From Selenomonadaceae bacterium (GTDB lineage: Bacteria > Bacillota > Negativicutes > Selenomonadales > Selenomonadaceae), in the NCBI GenBank assembly GCA_022773425.1, contig JALFBM010000044.1:1-63968 (forward strand): a stretch of DNA of 63,968 nt, written 5' to 3'. The notes below the pieces were generated by a model. The model saw only the letters and a program-made list of their open reading frames with translations, had not been told where the DNA came from and did no database searches. Position 1 is the first letter of the stretch; every line of letters starts with the position of its first letter. The position numbers and the translations under genes were made by a program. Below, piece after piece: positions 28,725-37,574 of this stretch.

Positions 28725-30086
28725 TTGATAACGATAGATGATATTTTCGAAACCAATCAGATGATCACGGAGAACAAGCTCGACGTCCGTACCATCACGA
28801 TGGGCATCTCGCTGCGCGACTGCGCAAACCCGAACATCGACAAGTTCTGCCAGAATATCTACGACAAGATCACGAAATCCGCGGAGGACCTCGTCAAGAC
28901 CGGCGAGGCCATCGAGGCGGAATACGGCATCCCCATCATCCACAAGCGCATTTCCGTGACGCCGATTGCGATTGCGGCGGACGCGTGCAAGACGGATTCC
29001 TATGTGCCGATTGCCGAGACGCTCGACAAGGCGGGCAAAGAGGTCGGCGTGAACTTTATCGGCGGCTTTTCGGCTCTCGTGGAAAAGGGCATGACGCACG
29101 GTGACGAGACGCTGATTCGCTCGATCCCACAGGCGATGGCCGCGACGGATATCGTCTGCTCGTCGGTTAACGTCGGTTCGACAAAGGCCGGCATCAACAT
29201 GGACTGCGTGCGCCAGATGGGCGAGGTCGTCAAGCGCACGGCCGAGCTCACGCGCGATCAGGAGGCCATCGGCTGCGCGAAGATCGTGACGTTCTGCAAC
29301 GCGCCGGGCGATAACCCGTTCATGGCGGGCGCGTTCCACGGCGTCGCCGAGGGCGACCGCGTCATCAACGTCGGTGTCAGTGGTCCGGGCGTCGTCAAGC
29401 ATGCGCTCGAGGGCCTGAAGGGTGCGGACTTCACCGAGGTCGCGGAGACCATCAAGCGCACGGCGTTTAAGATCACGCGCGTCGGCCAGCTCGTCGCACG
29501 CGAGGCCTCGAAGCGCCTCGGCGTGCCGTTCGGTATCATCGACCTATCGCTCGCACCGACGCCAGCGGTCGGGGACTCGGTCGCGCGCATCCTCGAGGAA
29601 ATGGGCCTCGAGGCCTGCGGCGTGCCGGGGACGACTGCGGCGCTCGCCATGCTCAACGATGCGGTCAAGAAAGGCGGCCTCATGGCGTCCTCGCATGTCG
29701 GCGGTCTCTCGGGCGCGTTCATCCCGGTCTCTGAGGACGAGGGCATGATTAACGCCGTGAACCAGGGCAGCCTCTGCATCGAGAAGCTCGAGGCCATGAC
29801 CTGCGTCTGCTCGGTCGGCCTCGATATGATCGCGATTGACGGTGATACGACGGCGGCGACGATCGCGGGCATCATGGCGGACGAGGCGGCTATCGGCATG
29901 ATCAACAACAAGACGACGGCTGTCCGCGTGATCCCGGTCCCGGGCAAACATGTCGGCGACTCCGTGCAGTTCGGCGGCCTGCTCGGCTACTGCCCGATCG
30001 TGCCGGTCCACAATCAGTACAGCTCCGAGGCGTTCATTGCGCGCGGCGGCCGCATCCCGGCCCCGGTCCGCAGCCTGACGAACTGA
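28725..30086 (+). CDS. PFL-family protein of unknown function (DUF711/UPF0210)
   Basis: A 453-residue conserved protein of the UPF0210/DUF711 family, which resembles pyruvate formate-lyase-like folds; its reaction is unknown. Conserved stretches include [71 protein letters not shown] and the C-terminal [15 protein letters not shown]. It starts with TTG at 28725 behind GGGAGGAAA. It pairs with the ACT-domain gene, a conserved two-gene unit. Confidence 0.92.
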   Translation: MITIDDIFETNQMITENKLDVRTITMGISLRDCANPNIDKFCQNIYDKITKSAEDLVKTGEAIEAEYGIPIIHKRISVTPIAIAADACKTDSYVPIAETLDKAGKEVGVNFIGGFSALVEKGMTHGDETLIRSIPQAMAATDIVCSSVNVGSTKAGINMDCVRQMGEVVKRTAELTRDQEAIGCAKIVTFCNAPGDNPFMAGAFHGVAEGDRVINVGVSGPGVVKHALEGLKGADFTEVAETIKRTAFKITRVGQLVAREASKRLGVPFGIIDLSLAPTPAVGDSVARILEEMGLEACGVPGTTAALAMLNDAVKKGGLMASSHVGGLSGAFIPVSEDEGMINAVNQGSLCIEKLEAMTCVCSVGLDMIAIDGDTTAATIAGIMADEAAIGMINNKTTAVRVIPVPGKHVGDSVQFGGLLGYCPIVPVHNQYSSEAFIARGGRIPAPVRSLTN

Positions 30087-30116
30087 CGGCTGGCTCCAAA
30101 AGCGTGTATAGAACCC

Positions 30117-30152
30117 AAACATGCCTTCTCCGATGGGGAGGGCATGTTTGTT
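30117..30152 (+). terminator. Terminator after the DUF711 gene
   Basis: Stem AAACATGCC...CTCC/GGGGAG..GGCATGTTT with a GAT loop, followed by TTTGTT. Confidence 0.75.
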
Positions 30153-30156
30153 AACC

Positions 30157-30186
30157 TTGCATAAATATGTAGAAAAGGTGTATAAT
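30157..30186 (+). promoter_or_regulatory. Promoter overlapping the start of nth
   Basis: TTGCAT (30157-30162), 18-nt spacer, TATAAT (30181-30186). The -10 box ends only 2 nt before the ATG at 30189, which would put the transcription start inside the annotated coding sequence. Confidence 0.55.
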
Positions 30187-30188
30187 TT

Positions 30189-30821
30189 ATGCGTGTAACG
30201 AAGAAAATACGGGAGGAACAAATCGCGATTCTCGAAACGGTCTACGCGGGCGCCAAGCCGGCGCTGCATTTCCGGAATCCGTTCGAGTGTCTGATCGCTG
30301 TGATGCTTTCAGCGCAGTGTACGGATAAACGCGTGAACGTTGTGACGGAGCGCCTTTTTCAGACGGCGGATACGCCGGAAGAGATGCTGCGCCTGACGCT
30401 GCCGGAACTCGAGGCGGAGATCCGCGACTGCGGGCTCTATCACAGCAAGGCCAAACATATCCTTGCGACCTGCGAAATCCTGCTGCGTGATTTCGGCGGC
30501 GAGGTGCCCGACGATTTCGAGGCCCTGCAGAAGCTCCCGGGCGTCGGCCGCAAGACCGCGAACGTCGTCGAGAGCGTTGCGTTCCATCACCCGGCCATCG
30601 CCGTTGACACGCATGTGTTCCGCGTCGCCAACCGGCTGCAGCTCGCGAAGGGCACGACGCCGCTCGCGGTCGAAAAGGGCCTGCAGAAGGTCATCCCGAA
30701 GGAAAAATGGTCGGCGGCGCATCACTGGCTGATCTGGCATGGGCGCAAGATCTGCAAGGCGCGCAAGCCGCTCTGCGCGTCTTGTCCACTCGCGATGGTC
30801 TGCCCGAGTGCCGAAGCCTGA
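30189..30821 (+). CDS. nth: Endonuclease III (DNA glycosylase/AP lyase)
   Basis: Base-excision repair enzyme removing oxidised pyrimidines. The 210-residue protein has the helix-hairpin-helix LPGVGRKTANVV with the catalytic Lys, and VDTHVFRVANRL with the catalytic Asp. The [4Fe-4S] loop cysteines are in CKARKPLCASCPLAMVC. The start is uncertain: ATG 30189 lies right behind a TATAAT box, and the best ribosome-binding site (GGGAGGAA, 30211-30218) is inside the reading frame without a standard start codon after it. A GNAT gene follows 21 bp downstream. Confidence 0.95.
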   Translation: MRVTKKIREEQIAILETVYAGAKPALHFRNPFECLIAVMLSAQCTDKRVNVVTERLFQTADTPEEMLRLTLPELEAEIRDCGLYHSKAKHILATCEILLRDFGGEVPDDFEALQKLPGVGRKTANVVESVAFHHPAIAVDTHVFRVANRLQLAKGTTPLAVEKGLQKVIPKEKWSAAHHWLIWHGRKICKARKPLCASCPLAMVCPSAEA

Positions 30822-30842
30822 AACTGTTAAGGAAGGGTTCCT

Positions 30843-31337
30843 ATGCTTTACCGTAAAGCGATATTCCACGATGTAGAAGAAATCTATACCCTGGTCGCGC
30901 ATTATGCCGGGACGGGAGAAATGCTCGCGCGCTCGCGCAATACGCTCTATGAGACGCTCCGCGACATGGTCGTCGCGGTGGATGAGGAGGGGCATGTGCG
31001 CGGCGTCGGCGGCCTGCATATCATTTGGGACCGGCTCGCCGAGGTGCGCACGATGGCCGTGGATCCCACCTGTACGCGGCAGGGGATCGGCGCTGAGATC
31101 GTCAAGCGGCTCGTTGCGGAGGGCCGCGCGCTCGGCGTCGAGAAAATCTTTACGCTGACCTACAAGCCGGGGTTCTTTCAAAAGCAGGGTTTCGTGACGG
31201 TCACGAAGGACGATCTGCCGCATAAGGTCTGGAAAGAATGTCTCGACTGTCCGAAGTTCCCGAACTGCGACGAGATCGCGATGGTTCTGCCTTGGGAAAA
31301 CTACGAAAAAGAACTGAAAAAGATTTCCATGCGTTGA
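30843..31337 (+). CDS. GNAT N-acetyltransferase, possibly an amino-acid N-acetyltransferase
   Basis: A 164-residue GNAT protein with the acetyl-CoA loop in AVDPTCTRQGIGAEIVKRL. Its C-terminal Cys motif CLDCPKFPNCDEIAM recalls the short single-domain N-acetyltransferases annotated as ArgA-like. The Cys set might bind metal. A role in arginine synthesis is possible but not shown here, as no other arg genes are present. It is probably in an operon with nth. Confidence 0.85.
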   Translation: MLYRKAIFHDVEEIYTLVAHYAGTGEMLARSRNTLYETLRDMVVAVDEEGHVRGVGGLHIIWDRLAEVRTMAVDPTCTRQGIGAEIVKRLVAEGRALGVEKIFTLTYKPGFFQKQGFVTVTKDDLPHKVWKECLDCPKFPNCDEIAMVLPWENYEKELKKISMR

Positions 31338-31373
31338 GAAAAAACAGAAAGAATCAAACCTTACAAAAAGCGG

Positions 31374-31402
31374 TTGACAGGTACGAAGAATCCTGCTATA
31401 GT
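31374..31402 (+). promoter_or_regulatory. Sigma-A promoter of the aroF-tyrA operon
   Basis: TTGACA (31374-31379), 17-nt spacer, TATAGT (31397-31402), just upstream of the T-box leader. Confidence 0.85.
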
Positions 31403-31408
31403 ATTACA

Positions 31409-31677
31409 CAACAAAGCAAAAGGCTGAGAGTGCGAGAAGTAATCCGCGGAGGTCTCAAGAGAGCAGCTGGTCGATGCGAAGCTGTGGCGGAACCGGATGA
31501 AATACACGCAGGAGCCGCAGGCTGAAGGCAGGGATCTGTCCGTAGGCCGTGCCGGACGCCCCCGTTACCATGGGCTGGGATATGCATGTATCCGAGAGAG
31601 AGGCTTGCCGCAAAGCAAGCAGGGTGGTACCGCGAGAATTCAGCTCGTCCCTGTATGAGGGGCGGGCTTTTTATTTT
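31409..31677 (+). ncRNA. T-box riboswitch leader, tyrosine specifier (UAC)
   Basis: The core T-box AGGGTGGTACCGCG is at 31621-31634. Stem I can be traced: GGCT/AGCC base, GTGCG/CGCA, then the specifier loop, then ATCCG/CGGAT. The loop has AGUA on its 5' side and GAA-A-UAC-A on its 3' side, so the specifier is UAC (31503-31505), a tyrosine codon. The leader ends in a terminator, GCTCGTCCCT/AGGGGCGGGC (31643-31667) with a T-rich tail. Uncharged tRNA-Tyr would allow read-through into aroF-tyrA. Confidence 0.92.
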
Positions 31678-31722
31678 GGATGTTGCAGAGGAAAACGTTT
31701 CAAAAACATAGGAGGAATCCCC

Positions 31723-32736
31723 ATGATCGTAGTCATGAAACCAAATGCCACAAAAGCGGAAATCGACGGGGCCGTCGACAAGATTCACCGTTCCGGCCTT
31801 GACGTCAACATCTCCAAGGGTGCCGAGACGACCATCATCGGTGTCATCGGCGACAAGAAGAAAATCGCGAACCTTCAGATGAACATGATGCCAGGCGTGG
31901 AGAAAACGGTGCGCATTACGGAAAAATATAAACTTGCGAGCCGGAATTTCCATCCGCAGGACACGGTCGTCGACGTGGGTGGCGTCAAGATCGGCGGAAA
32001 GGCGCTCGCCGTGATGGCGGGGCCGTGCTCGATCGAGAGTCAGGAGCAGGTCGATGAAGCAGCGGAGAAGGTCAAAGCGGCCGGCGCTTCGTTTTTGCGC
32101 GGCGGCGCGTTCAAGCCGCGCACGTCCCCGTACGATTTCCAGGGACTCGCGGAAGAAGGCCTGAAAATCATGCGGAATTCCGCGGATAAGTTCGGCCTGA
32201 AGGTCGTTACGGAGATCGTGGACAAGGACGATATGGATTTGATCGGTGCCTATGCGGATGTATTCCAGGTCGGCGCGCGCAATATGCAAAACTTCCAGCT
32301 GTTGCGTGCACTCGGCCGCCAGAGCAAGCCGGTCCTGCTAAAGCGCGGCCTGGCGGCGACGATCAGCGAATGGCTGAACGCGGCCGAGTACATCCTCTCC
32401 GAGGGTAATCCGAACGTCATCCTCTGCGAGCGCGGCATCCGCACCTATGAGACGTTCACGCGCAACACGCTCGACCTCTCGGCGGTCGCGGCCGTCAAGG
32501 AGCTCTCGCATCTGCCCATCGTCGTCGACCCGAGCCACGGCACGGGCCGCTGGGAAATGGTGCGTCCGATGGCGCGTGCGGCGGTTGCGGCTGGCTGTGA
32601 CGGCCTGATCATCGAGGTGCACCCGCATCCGGAGCAGGCGCTTTCGGACGGTGACCAAAGTCTGACGCCGAAGAATTTCGAGCGCGTGATGGATGAGGTC
32701 CGGAGCATCGCCGCGGTCATGGGCCGGACGGTCTGA
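31723..32736 (+). CDS. aroF: 3-deoxy-7-phosphoheptulonate synthase (DAHP synthase, type I-beta)
   Basis: First step of aromatic amino-acid synthesis, joining phosphoenolpyruvate and erythrose-4-phosphate. The 337-residue protein has an N-terminal ferredoxin-like regulatory domain (about 1-70, starting [18 protein letters not shown]). The catalytic barrel shows [41 protein letters not shown] and [10 protein letters not shown]. Such N-terminal domains mediate Tyr/Phe feedback. ATG 31723 follows AGGAGGAA; an open frame extends upstream but runs through the T-box leader and is not used. tyrA follows 12 bp later. Confidence 0.95.
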   Translation: MIVVMKPNATKAEIDGAVDKIHRSGLDVNISKGAETTIIGVIGDKKKIANLQMNMMPGVEKTVRITEKYKLASRNFHPQDTVVDVGGVKIGGKALAVMAGPCSIESQEQVDEAAEKVKAAGASFLRGGAFKPRTSPYDFQGLAEEGLKIMRNSADKFGLKVVTEIVDKDDMDLIGAYADVFQVGARNMQNFQLLRALGRQSKPVLLKRGLAATISEWLNAAEYILSEGNPNVILCERGIRTYETFTRNTLDLSAVAAVKELSHLPIVVDPSHGTGRWEMVRPMARAAVAAGCDGLIIEVHPHPEQALSDGDQSLTPKNFERVMDEVRSIAAVMGRTV

Positions 32737-32748
32737 GAGGGGAGAAGG

Positions 32749-33699
32749 ATGGATACGATGGAGACGAAGGAAAAGGCGGAAGCGGACTTTCCCTGCTCGT
32801 GGACAAGGGAAAATCCCGTACATCTCGCCATCATCGGTGTCGGGCTGATCGGCGGATCGCTCGGGCTCTGCCTGAAAGATGCGCTGGGCGAGGCCATTCA
32901 TATCACGGGTCTCTGCCGCACGCAGCGCTCGATGGATCTCGCGATGCAGCGCGGCGCAGTCGATTTTGCCGCGCCGGATATCGAGGCGGTCGTCAAGGAT
33001 GCCGATATCGTATTTCTTTCCCCGCCGGTGTTGCAGATCGTGCCGATGGTCGAGAAAATCCTGCCGTATCTGAAGCCTGGCACCATCCTGACGGACGCGG
33101 GCAGTACGAAGGGCTATATCTGGCAGCATCTGCAGAAAATCCTGCCCGAGAATATCTACTATATCGCCGGGCATCCGATGACCGGCCGCGAAAAGAGCGG
33201 CGTCGAGGCAGCGACGAAAGACCTGTTCCGGAACAAGGCCTACGTGATCGTCGAGGACACCGGAGCGCCGCGTGAAGCGCATGAGAAACTCCACGCCTTG
33301 CTACAGTACACGGAGGCGAATTTCCTCTCCCTTGACATCCGCAAGCATGACCGCTGTGCGGCCGTCATAAGTCATGTGCCGCATCTCGCGGCTGCGGCGC
33401 TCGTAACTCTGCTGAATCGCAGCGGTGACGACCTCGATTCCTGCATCAAGCTCATCGGCGGCGGTTTTAAGGATACGACGCGCATCGCGTCCTCCAACGC
33501 CGATATGTGGGCCGATATCTGTATGACGAACGGCGAGGATATCGCGCAGAATCTGCAGACCCTGCGCGATATCCTCGGCGAGGTGCAGGCGGCCTGCGAG
33601 CACCATGACCGGCAGTTCATCTACGAGTATTTCACGGCATCCAAAAAGCGCCGCGACAGCATCATGCAGACGGCTGAGCAGCGCTTTGATCCGAACTGA
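32749..33699 (+). CDS. tyrA: Prephenate dehydrogenase
   Basis: Converts prephenate to 4-hydroxyphenylpyruvate in tyrosine synthesis. In 316 residues the NAD(P)-binding motif is [13 protein letters not shown] (about 28-40). It is followed by LTDAGSTKG, the [11 protein letters not shown] catalytic region, and the C-terminal dimerisation helices with [12 protein letters not shown] and [11 protein letters not shown]. No C-terminal ACT domain is present. It lies in the tyrosine T-box operon behind aroF, so both a committed and an entry step are under one tRNA-Tyr sensor. Confidence 0.95.
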   Translation: MDTMETKEKAEADFPCSWTRENPVHLAIIGVGLIGGSLGLCLKDALGEAIHITGLCRTQRSMDLAMQRGAVDFAAPDIEAVVKDADIVFLSPPVLQIVPMVEKILPYLKPGTILTDAGSTKGYIWQHLQKILPENIYYIAGHPMTGREKSGVEAATKDLFRNKAYVIVEDTGAPREAHEKLHALLQYTEANFLSLDIRKHDRCAAVISHVPHLAAAALVTLLNRSGDDLDSCIKLIGGGFKDTTRIASSNADMWADICMTNGEDIAQNLQTLRDILGEVQAACEHHDRQFIYEYFTASKKRRDSIMQTAEQRFDPN

Positions 33700-33704
33700 T
33701 CGGG

Positions 33705-34124
33705 TTAATCCTCGTATTCGAGTTTATTCTCCTCGCAGAACCATCGCGCGAGGTCGAGAAAATGCTGGTGCAGGTAGGCTTCCCAATCGGCGAGCAACAG
33801 CATTTCCTTTACGGCATGGCGGAACCGCGTCGCGCCGCCTGGCTGACGGAGCGCCTCGAGCAGGCGCTCTTTTTTTGCGCGTTCTTTCTGCGCTTCGGCG
33901 AAAGAGCGCATGGTCTCGCGTTCTTCGCCGTCGTAGAGGTCCGGGATCGGCACATAGTTCTCAAAATCGTCCTCGATATCGAACACGCGGTCGAGAACCT
34001 GCTGGTCGTCCTCGCTGCCGTCCGTATCGACAAAGACAACGGTCCCCTTGCCGATGTCGACGTAGCTCTGCTGGACATCGGATTGTTCGAGGGCTTTTGC
34101 TAATTCACTGAGCTGAATTTTCAT
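33705..34124 (-). CDS. UPF0158-family protein
   Basis: A 139-residue acidic protein of unknown function (UPF0158 type). It starts MKIQLSELAKAL and has Y-V-D-I-G-K-G near the N terminus, a Glu/Lys-rich helical middle, and the C-terminal WEAYLHQHFLDLARWFCEEN. ATG 34124 has GGAGG 8 nt upstream on the minus strand. It lies 30 bp downstream of the EIIC-EAL gene on the same strand and is probably co-transcribed. It converges with tyrA, with only 5 bp between stops. Confidence 0.8.
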   Translation of the reverse strand: MKIQLSELAKALEQSDVQQSYVDIGKGTVVFVDTDGSEDDQQVLDRVFDIEDDFENYVPIPDLYDGEERETMRSFAEAQKERAKKERLLEALRQPGGATRFRHAVKEMLLLADWEAYLHQHFLDLARWFCEENKLEYED

Positions 34125-34154
34125 CAGGTACACCTCCGGGAAGAAAGGGGGACG

Positions 34155-36449
34155 TTAGCATTCTGCGCCTTCCCCTTCCGTATCGTTCGCCGCGATGGGT
34201 TCCTTTTCTGCGCCGCGGCTTTCTTTCTCGCTCTTTGGGTACGATATGTTTTCGCGGCCCTTGTCGACAATCAGATGCATGAGCCGATTTTCGGAAACCG
34301 GCGGACTGTACAGGTAGCCCTGGAAGATATCGCAGCCGAGCGTTTTGAGCTGGTCACGCTGCGGCACGTTGTCGACGTATTCGGCGACGGTCATCATATC
34401 CATGTCGCGCGAGAGGCTTGTCAGCGAGGAGACAATCTGTTGGCTCTTTTGATCGGTCAGCACCTTTCGCGTAATGCTACCGTCGAGTTTGACCATACCA
34501 AAAAGACCGGTCTGCAGGTAGTTGATCGAGGTCTGTCCCATGCCGAAATCGTCGACGATGAGCTGGTGTCCCTGCGCCTTGAGGTTCTCGAGGTTCGACT
34601 GTGTCTGTTTGTTCAACGTGATCGTATCCTGCTCGGTAATCTCGATCCAGAGCTTGCGCGGGTCGATGTTCGTCTCCTGGACGATGCGGCGGATGGAGCG
34701 GTTGAGCCCGTCGTAGAGCAGCGACTCGCCGGTAATGTTCGCCGAGATCTTGAAGTTTGCGTCTTTGCCGAGCATTTTCTCAAGCCGCGCGATGCATTCG
34801 CAGGTATCGCGGAAAATGAATTCTTCGAGCTTTGGCAGGAAACCGCCGCACTTCGCGAGCGTAATGACCAGCGGCGGATAGATGAACCCAGCGTCTGGGT
34901 GCTTCCAGCGGAGCAGGGATTCTGCGCCGATGATCTTGCCATTGCTCGCGATCTGCGGCTGATAGACCATGAACAGCGTATCTTTATGGGGCTTACTCAG
35001 CTCTTCCTCGAGGTCATTCATAAGCCGTGTAAAGATAAAGGATTGCTGATCGTTGAAGTTTGCGGGATTGAAACGCTCTGCCTTTGCCTCATACCATTGG
35101 TGCAGCTTCTCGAGATGGCGGGTCAGACGCTCGGTCTGCGTCGAGCGATAGCGGTCGTAGAGCTTGACGAACGGTTTGAACAGAAAGAGGTCGATCAGGA
35201 GCAGGAAAAGCTGCGCGGCGGCGCCGTTTAGGGAACCCGTTGCGGCATAGCCGGAGAGCAGCGGCGGAACAGCCCAGCTGACCTCGTGGATGGTCGGCGG
35301 GATCAGTCCGAGCCGCGTCATGCCATAGGCGATGGCGAGATTGGCCATCGGGATCAGCAGGATGGCCGGCAGGAAAATCGGGTTGCCGATCAGCGGAAAC
35401 CCGAAAACCGCGACCTCGCTGACGTTGAAACAGGCTGGGAGCAGCGAGAGCCTTGCGATAAGCTTGCTGAACTTTTGCGTGCTGAATGTCAGGAAAGAAA
35501 CCGACAGGGCGAGGATTGCCCCGGAGCCGCCGAGATACGCAAAGCAGTTGAAAAAGGATTCGTTCATCAGGATTGGCACCGTGCCTTCCGCGGCCGGCAC
35601 CGCGTTGATCTCTGTGAAGAATGCGGTCTGACTGCCGAGGAACAGCGCGTTGCCGTTGATGCCGAAGAACCACGGCAGCTGGGCCAGCAGCGTGTGTACC
35701 TCAGCGGCGAAGAGCTGCGAGATCGGGCAGAGTGCCAAAAGCCAAAGCGCCGCGTCGTTTAGCTGCTCCTGCAAGATTCGGCCGCCGCCGACGAAAAGAA
35801 TGCCGGCCTGCGCGAAAATCGCGAGCAGGAGAATGGCGAGCACGATCGGGATGGAGTAAAGCACATCGAACAGATGCATGTCAATCCGGAGAACGGGAGG
35901 CGGGGAGGCGATTTTGAAAAACCGTTCGTAGCCGTTGAGCTTCAGGAAAAAGAAGCTTGCGAAAACCGCGGAGAAGATTGCCGTGCAGATGGCAGAGCGG
36001 CCAAAATAGGAAATCCGGCCGCCGGAAAAAATCCAAAAGCAGGCAACTGCGGACATGTTGAGCAGGACGCTGCGGAAGACTTTGAGCCTCCACTCGCGGG
36101 CAAAGCTGAACGCGAGCGCGCCGGCAGTCAGCAGCGAAAAATAACTCTGCGAGGCCTGATAGACTGCGCCGAGCAGATTGTAAAACCAGTGGCCGTTGTT
36201 CATCAGAAAGAACTGCCAGCTGCTGAGCGGGAGCGTGAGCAAGGCGAACGCGAGCGCGCGGATCAGAATGAACGGGATCAGCAGTACCATGCCATTCCGC
36301 AGCGAGTGGAACACGCGGTTCTTGTTGAGCGCCGCTGTAACCTGGAACCAGAACGCCGTGGAGAACATCGGCATCCGCGTCCCCTCTGCATTCGTCTTAC
36401 GGAAAGAGGGTATCGTGTCTTGTGTGGTGGTATCTGTTTTTTTACTCAT
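34155..36449 (-). CDS. PTS EIIC membrane domain fused to an EAL (cyclic-di-GMP phosphodiesterase) domain
   Basis: A 764-residue fusion. Residues about 30-440 resemble a lactose/cellobiose-type PTS EIIC: many hydrophobic helices (for example GMVLLIPFILIRALAFALL, LLSLLPACFNVSEVAVFGFP, NPIFLPAILLIP). The cytosolic C-terminal part (about 480-735) is an EAL domain. Its catalytic residues are kept: Glu of AESLLRW (ESL instead of EAL), Asn of SANITG, IEITEQ, VDDFGMG, VKLDGS, Glu of AEYVDN and Gln of FQGYLYSPP. No EIIA or EIIB gene is nearby, so a sugar-sensing role rather than transport is plausible (inference). It is divergent from the LysR gene. Confidence 0.88.
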   Translation of the reverse strand: MSKKTDTTTQDTIPSFRKTNAEGTRMPMFSTAFWFQVTAALNKNRVFHSLRNGMVLLIPFILIRALAFALLTLPLSSWQFFLMNNGHWFYNLLGAVYQASQSYFSLLTAGALAFSFAREWRLKVFRSVLLNMSAVACFWIFSGGRISYFGRSAICTAIFSAVFASFFFLKLNGYERFFKIASPPPVLRIDMHLFDVLYSIPIVLAILLLAIFAQAGILFVGGGRILQEQLNDAALWLLALCPISQLFAAEVHTLLAQLPWFFGINGNALFLGSQTAFFTEINAVPAAEGTVPILMNESFFNCFAYLGGSGAILALSVSFLTFSTQKFSKLIARLSLLPACFNVSEVAVFGFPLIGNPIFLPAILLIPMANLAIAYGMTRLGLIPPTIHEVSWAVPPLLSGYAATGSLNGAAAQLFLLLIDLFLFKPFVKLYDRYRSTQTERLTRHLEKLHQWYEAKAERFNPANFNDQQSFIFTRLMNDLEEELSKPHKDTLFMVYQPQIASNGKIIGAESLLRWKHPDAGFIYPPLVITLAKCGGFLPKLEEFIFRDTCECIARLEKMLGKDANFKISANITGESLLYDGLNRSIRRIVQETNIDPRKLWIEITEQDTITLNKQTQSNLENLKAQGHQLIVDDFGMGQTSINYLQTGLFGMVKLDGSITRKVLTDQKSQQIVSSLTSLSRDMDMMTVAEYVDNVPQRDQLKTLGCDIFQGYLYSPPVSENRLMHLIVDKGRENISYPKSEKESRGAEKEPIAANDTEGEGAEC

Positions 36450-36503
36450 AGATATGGAATATTTTATGACCTTTCTATTCGAGGGATATCTTCATTTCCC
36501 TTT

Positions 36504-36638
36504 CATTCTATCATAACTAACATATATAGTAAATATAATTACGGTCCCTTTCTTGTACTATAAAAGAAAAGGGGAAAAGGGACATTTGAGCTTGAAATGG
36601 GAAATGCCTTTTCAATAGCTAGAAGTTATGATAGAATG
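36504..36638. promoter_or_regulatory. Mirrored promoter region between EIIC-EAL and LysR genes
   Basis: CATTCTATCATAACT (36504-36518) recurs as its exact reverse complement AGTTATGATAGAATG (36624-36638), each copy carrying a -10-like TATGAT facing one of the divergent genes. Inside lies a second dyad, GTCCCTTT (36544-36551) and AAAGGGAC (36576-36583). The layout suggests both genes share one regulatory input, perhaps the LysR protein itself. Confidence 0.6.
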
Positions 36639-36669
36639 GAGGACGTAAGACAGAAAGAGAGGGATTGGG

Positions 36670-37560
36670 TTGGAATTACGGCAGCTCGAATATTTTGTCA
36701 CGGTCTGTGAATTTCGGAATTTTACGCGGGCAGCGGAGGTACTCGGCGTCTCACAGCCATCGGTCACGAAGGCGATCAAGACGCTCGAACGCGAGCTGAA
36801 CCTCGTGTTGATCGACCGCAGCCAGAAGCGCGCGGCACTGACCGAGGAGGGGGCGGCCTTTCTCGTGCACGCGCGCCGTATTCTGCAGGATGTCGAGGCA
36901 GCAAAGGAGGATATGCACCGCTTCCATGTCGGCGCGAAGGGGATCGTGCATTTCGGCCTGCCGCCGATGATCGAAGCTTATTTATTCCCTAATCTCTTTC
37001 TGGATTTTGAGAAGAAATACCCGGAGATCAGTCTCGAGATGCAGGAATGCGCGGATTCCATGCAGGTCGAGGAGAAGGTCACGCGTGGAGAACTGGATTT
37101 CGGCATTCTGCTGCGTGCACCGGGGCGTTGTGCGCATAACGAGCTCGCGCTGCTAAGGAGTCCGCTTTCGCTTTGCGTCAGTGCGCAGCATCCGCTTGCG
37201 GGTAGGAAAAACGCAGCGATCCGGGCGCTTGAAGACGAGAAATTCATCCTCGAGCCGCCGGGCACCTATCAGTATGATTCGGTTGTCACGCGCTGCGAGG
37301 AGGCGGGGTTCGCCCCGTCTATCCTGCTGACGACCTCGCAGATGAAGACGGCGAAGCAGCTCGTCGCGCGCGGGGCCGGCATATCCATCCTGCCGGATTT
37401 CGTGACGAGCACGGAGAAGAATATGGTGCGCGTCCCGCTCGCCGATCCTCTCGTCGTCGAAATCGTGCTCCAGTGGAACGAGCATATCGAGAAGACAGCG
37501 GCCATCGATTATTTCATGCAATTCATGCGCTCGTACGCGCATGTCCATCATCAGCTATAA
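36670..37560 (+). CDS. LysR-family transcriptional regulator
   Basis: A 296-residue regulator with an N-terminal winged helix (LRQLEYFVTVCEFRNFTRAAE, SQPSVTKAIKTLE, LTEEGAAFL) and a C-terminal periplasmic-binding-like effector domain (about 90-296). TTG 36670 is used, behind AGAGAGGGA. Its effector is unknown. It is divergent from the EIIC-EAL gene, which is a natural candidate target, and is followed 14 bp later by smc. smc may therefore be co-transcribed with a LysR gene, which is unusual. Confidence 0.92.
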   Translation: MELRQLEYFVTVCEFRNFTRAAEVLGVSQPSVTKAIKTLERELNLVLIDRSQKRAALTEEGAAFLVHARRILQDVEAAKEDMHRFHVGAKGIVHFGLPPMIEAYLFPNLFLDFEKKYPEISLEMQECADSMQVEEKVTRGELDFGILLRAPGRCAHNELALLRSPLSLCVSAQHPLAGRKNAAIRALEDEKFILEPPGTYQYDSVVTRCEEAGFAPSILLTTSQMKTAKQLVARGAGISILPDFVTSTEKNMVRVPLADPLVVEIVLQWNEHIEKTAAIDYFMQFMRSYAHVHHQL

Positions 37561-37574
37561 AGAGGGAAGAATCT

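Noticed and set aside
31549-31722. N-terminal extension of aroF into the leader
   Set aside because: This stretch contains the T-box core and terminator; the ATG at 31723 has an ideal ribosome-binding site.
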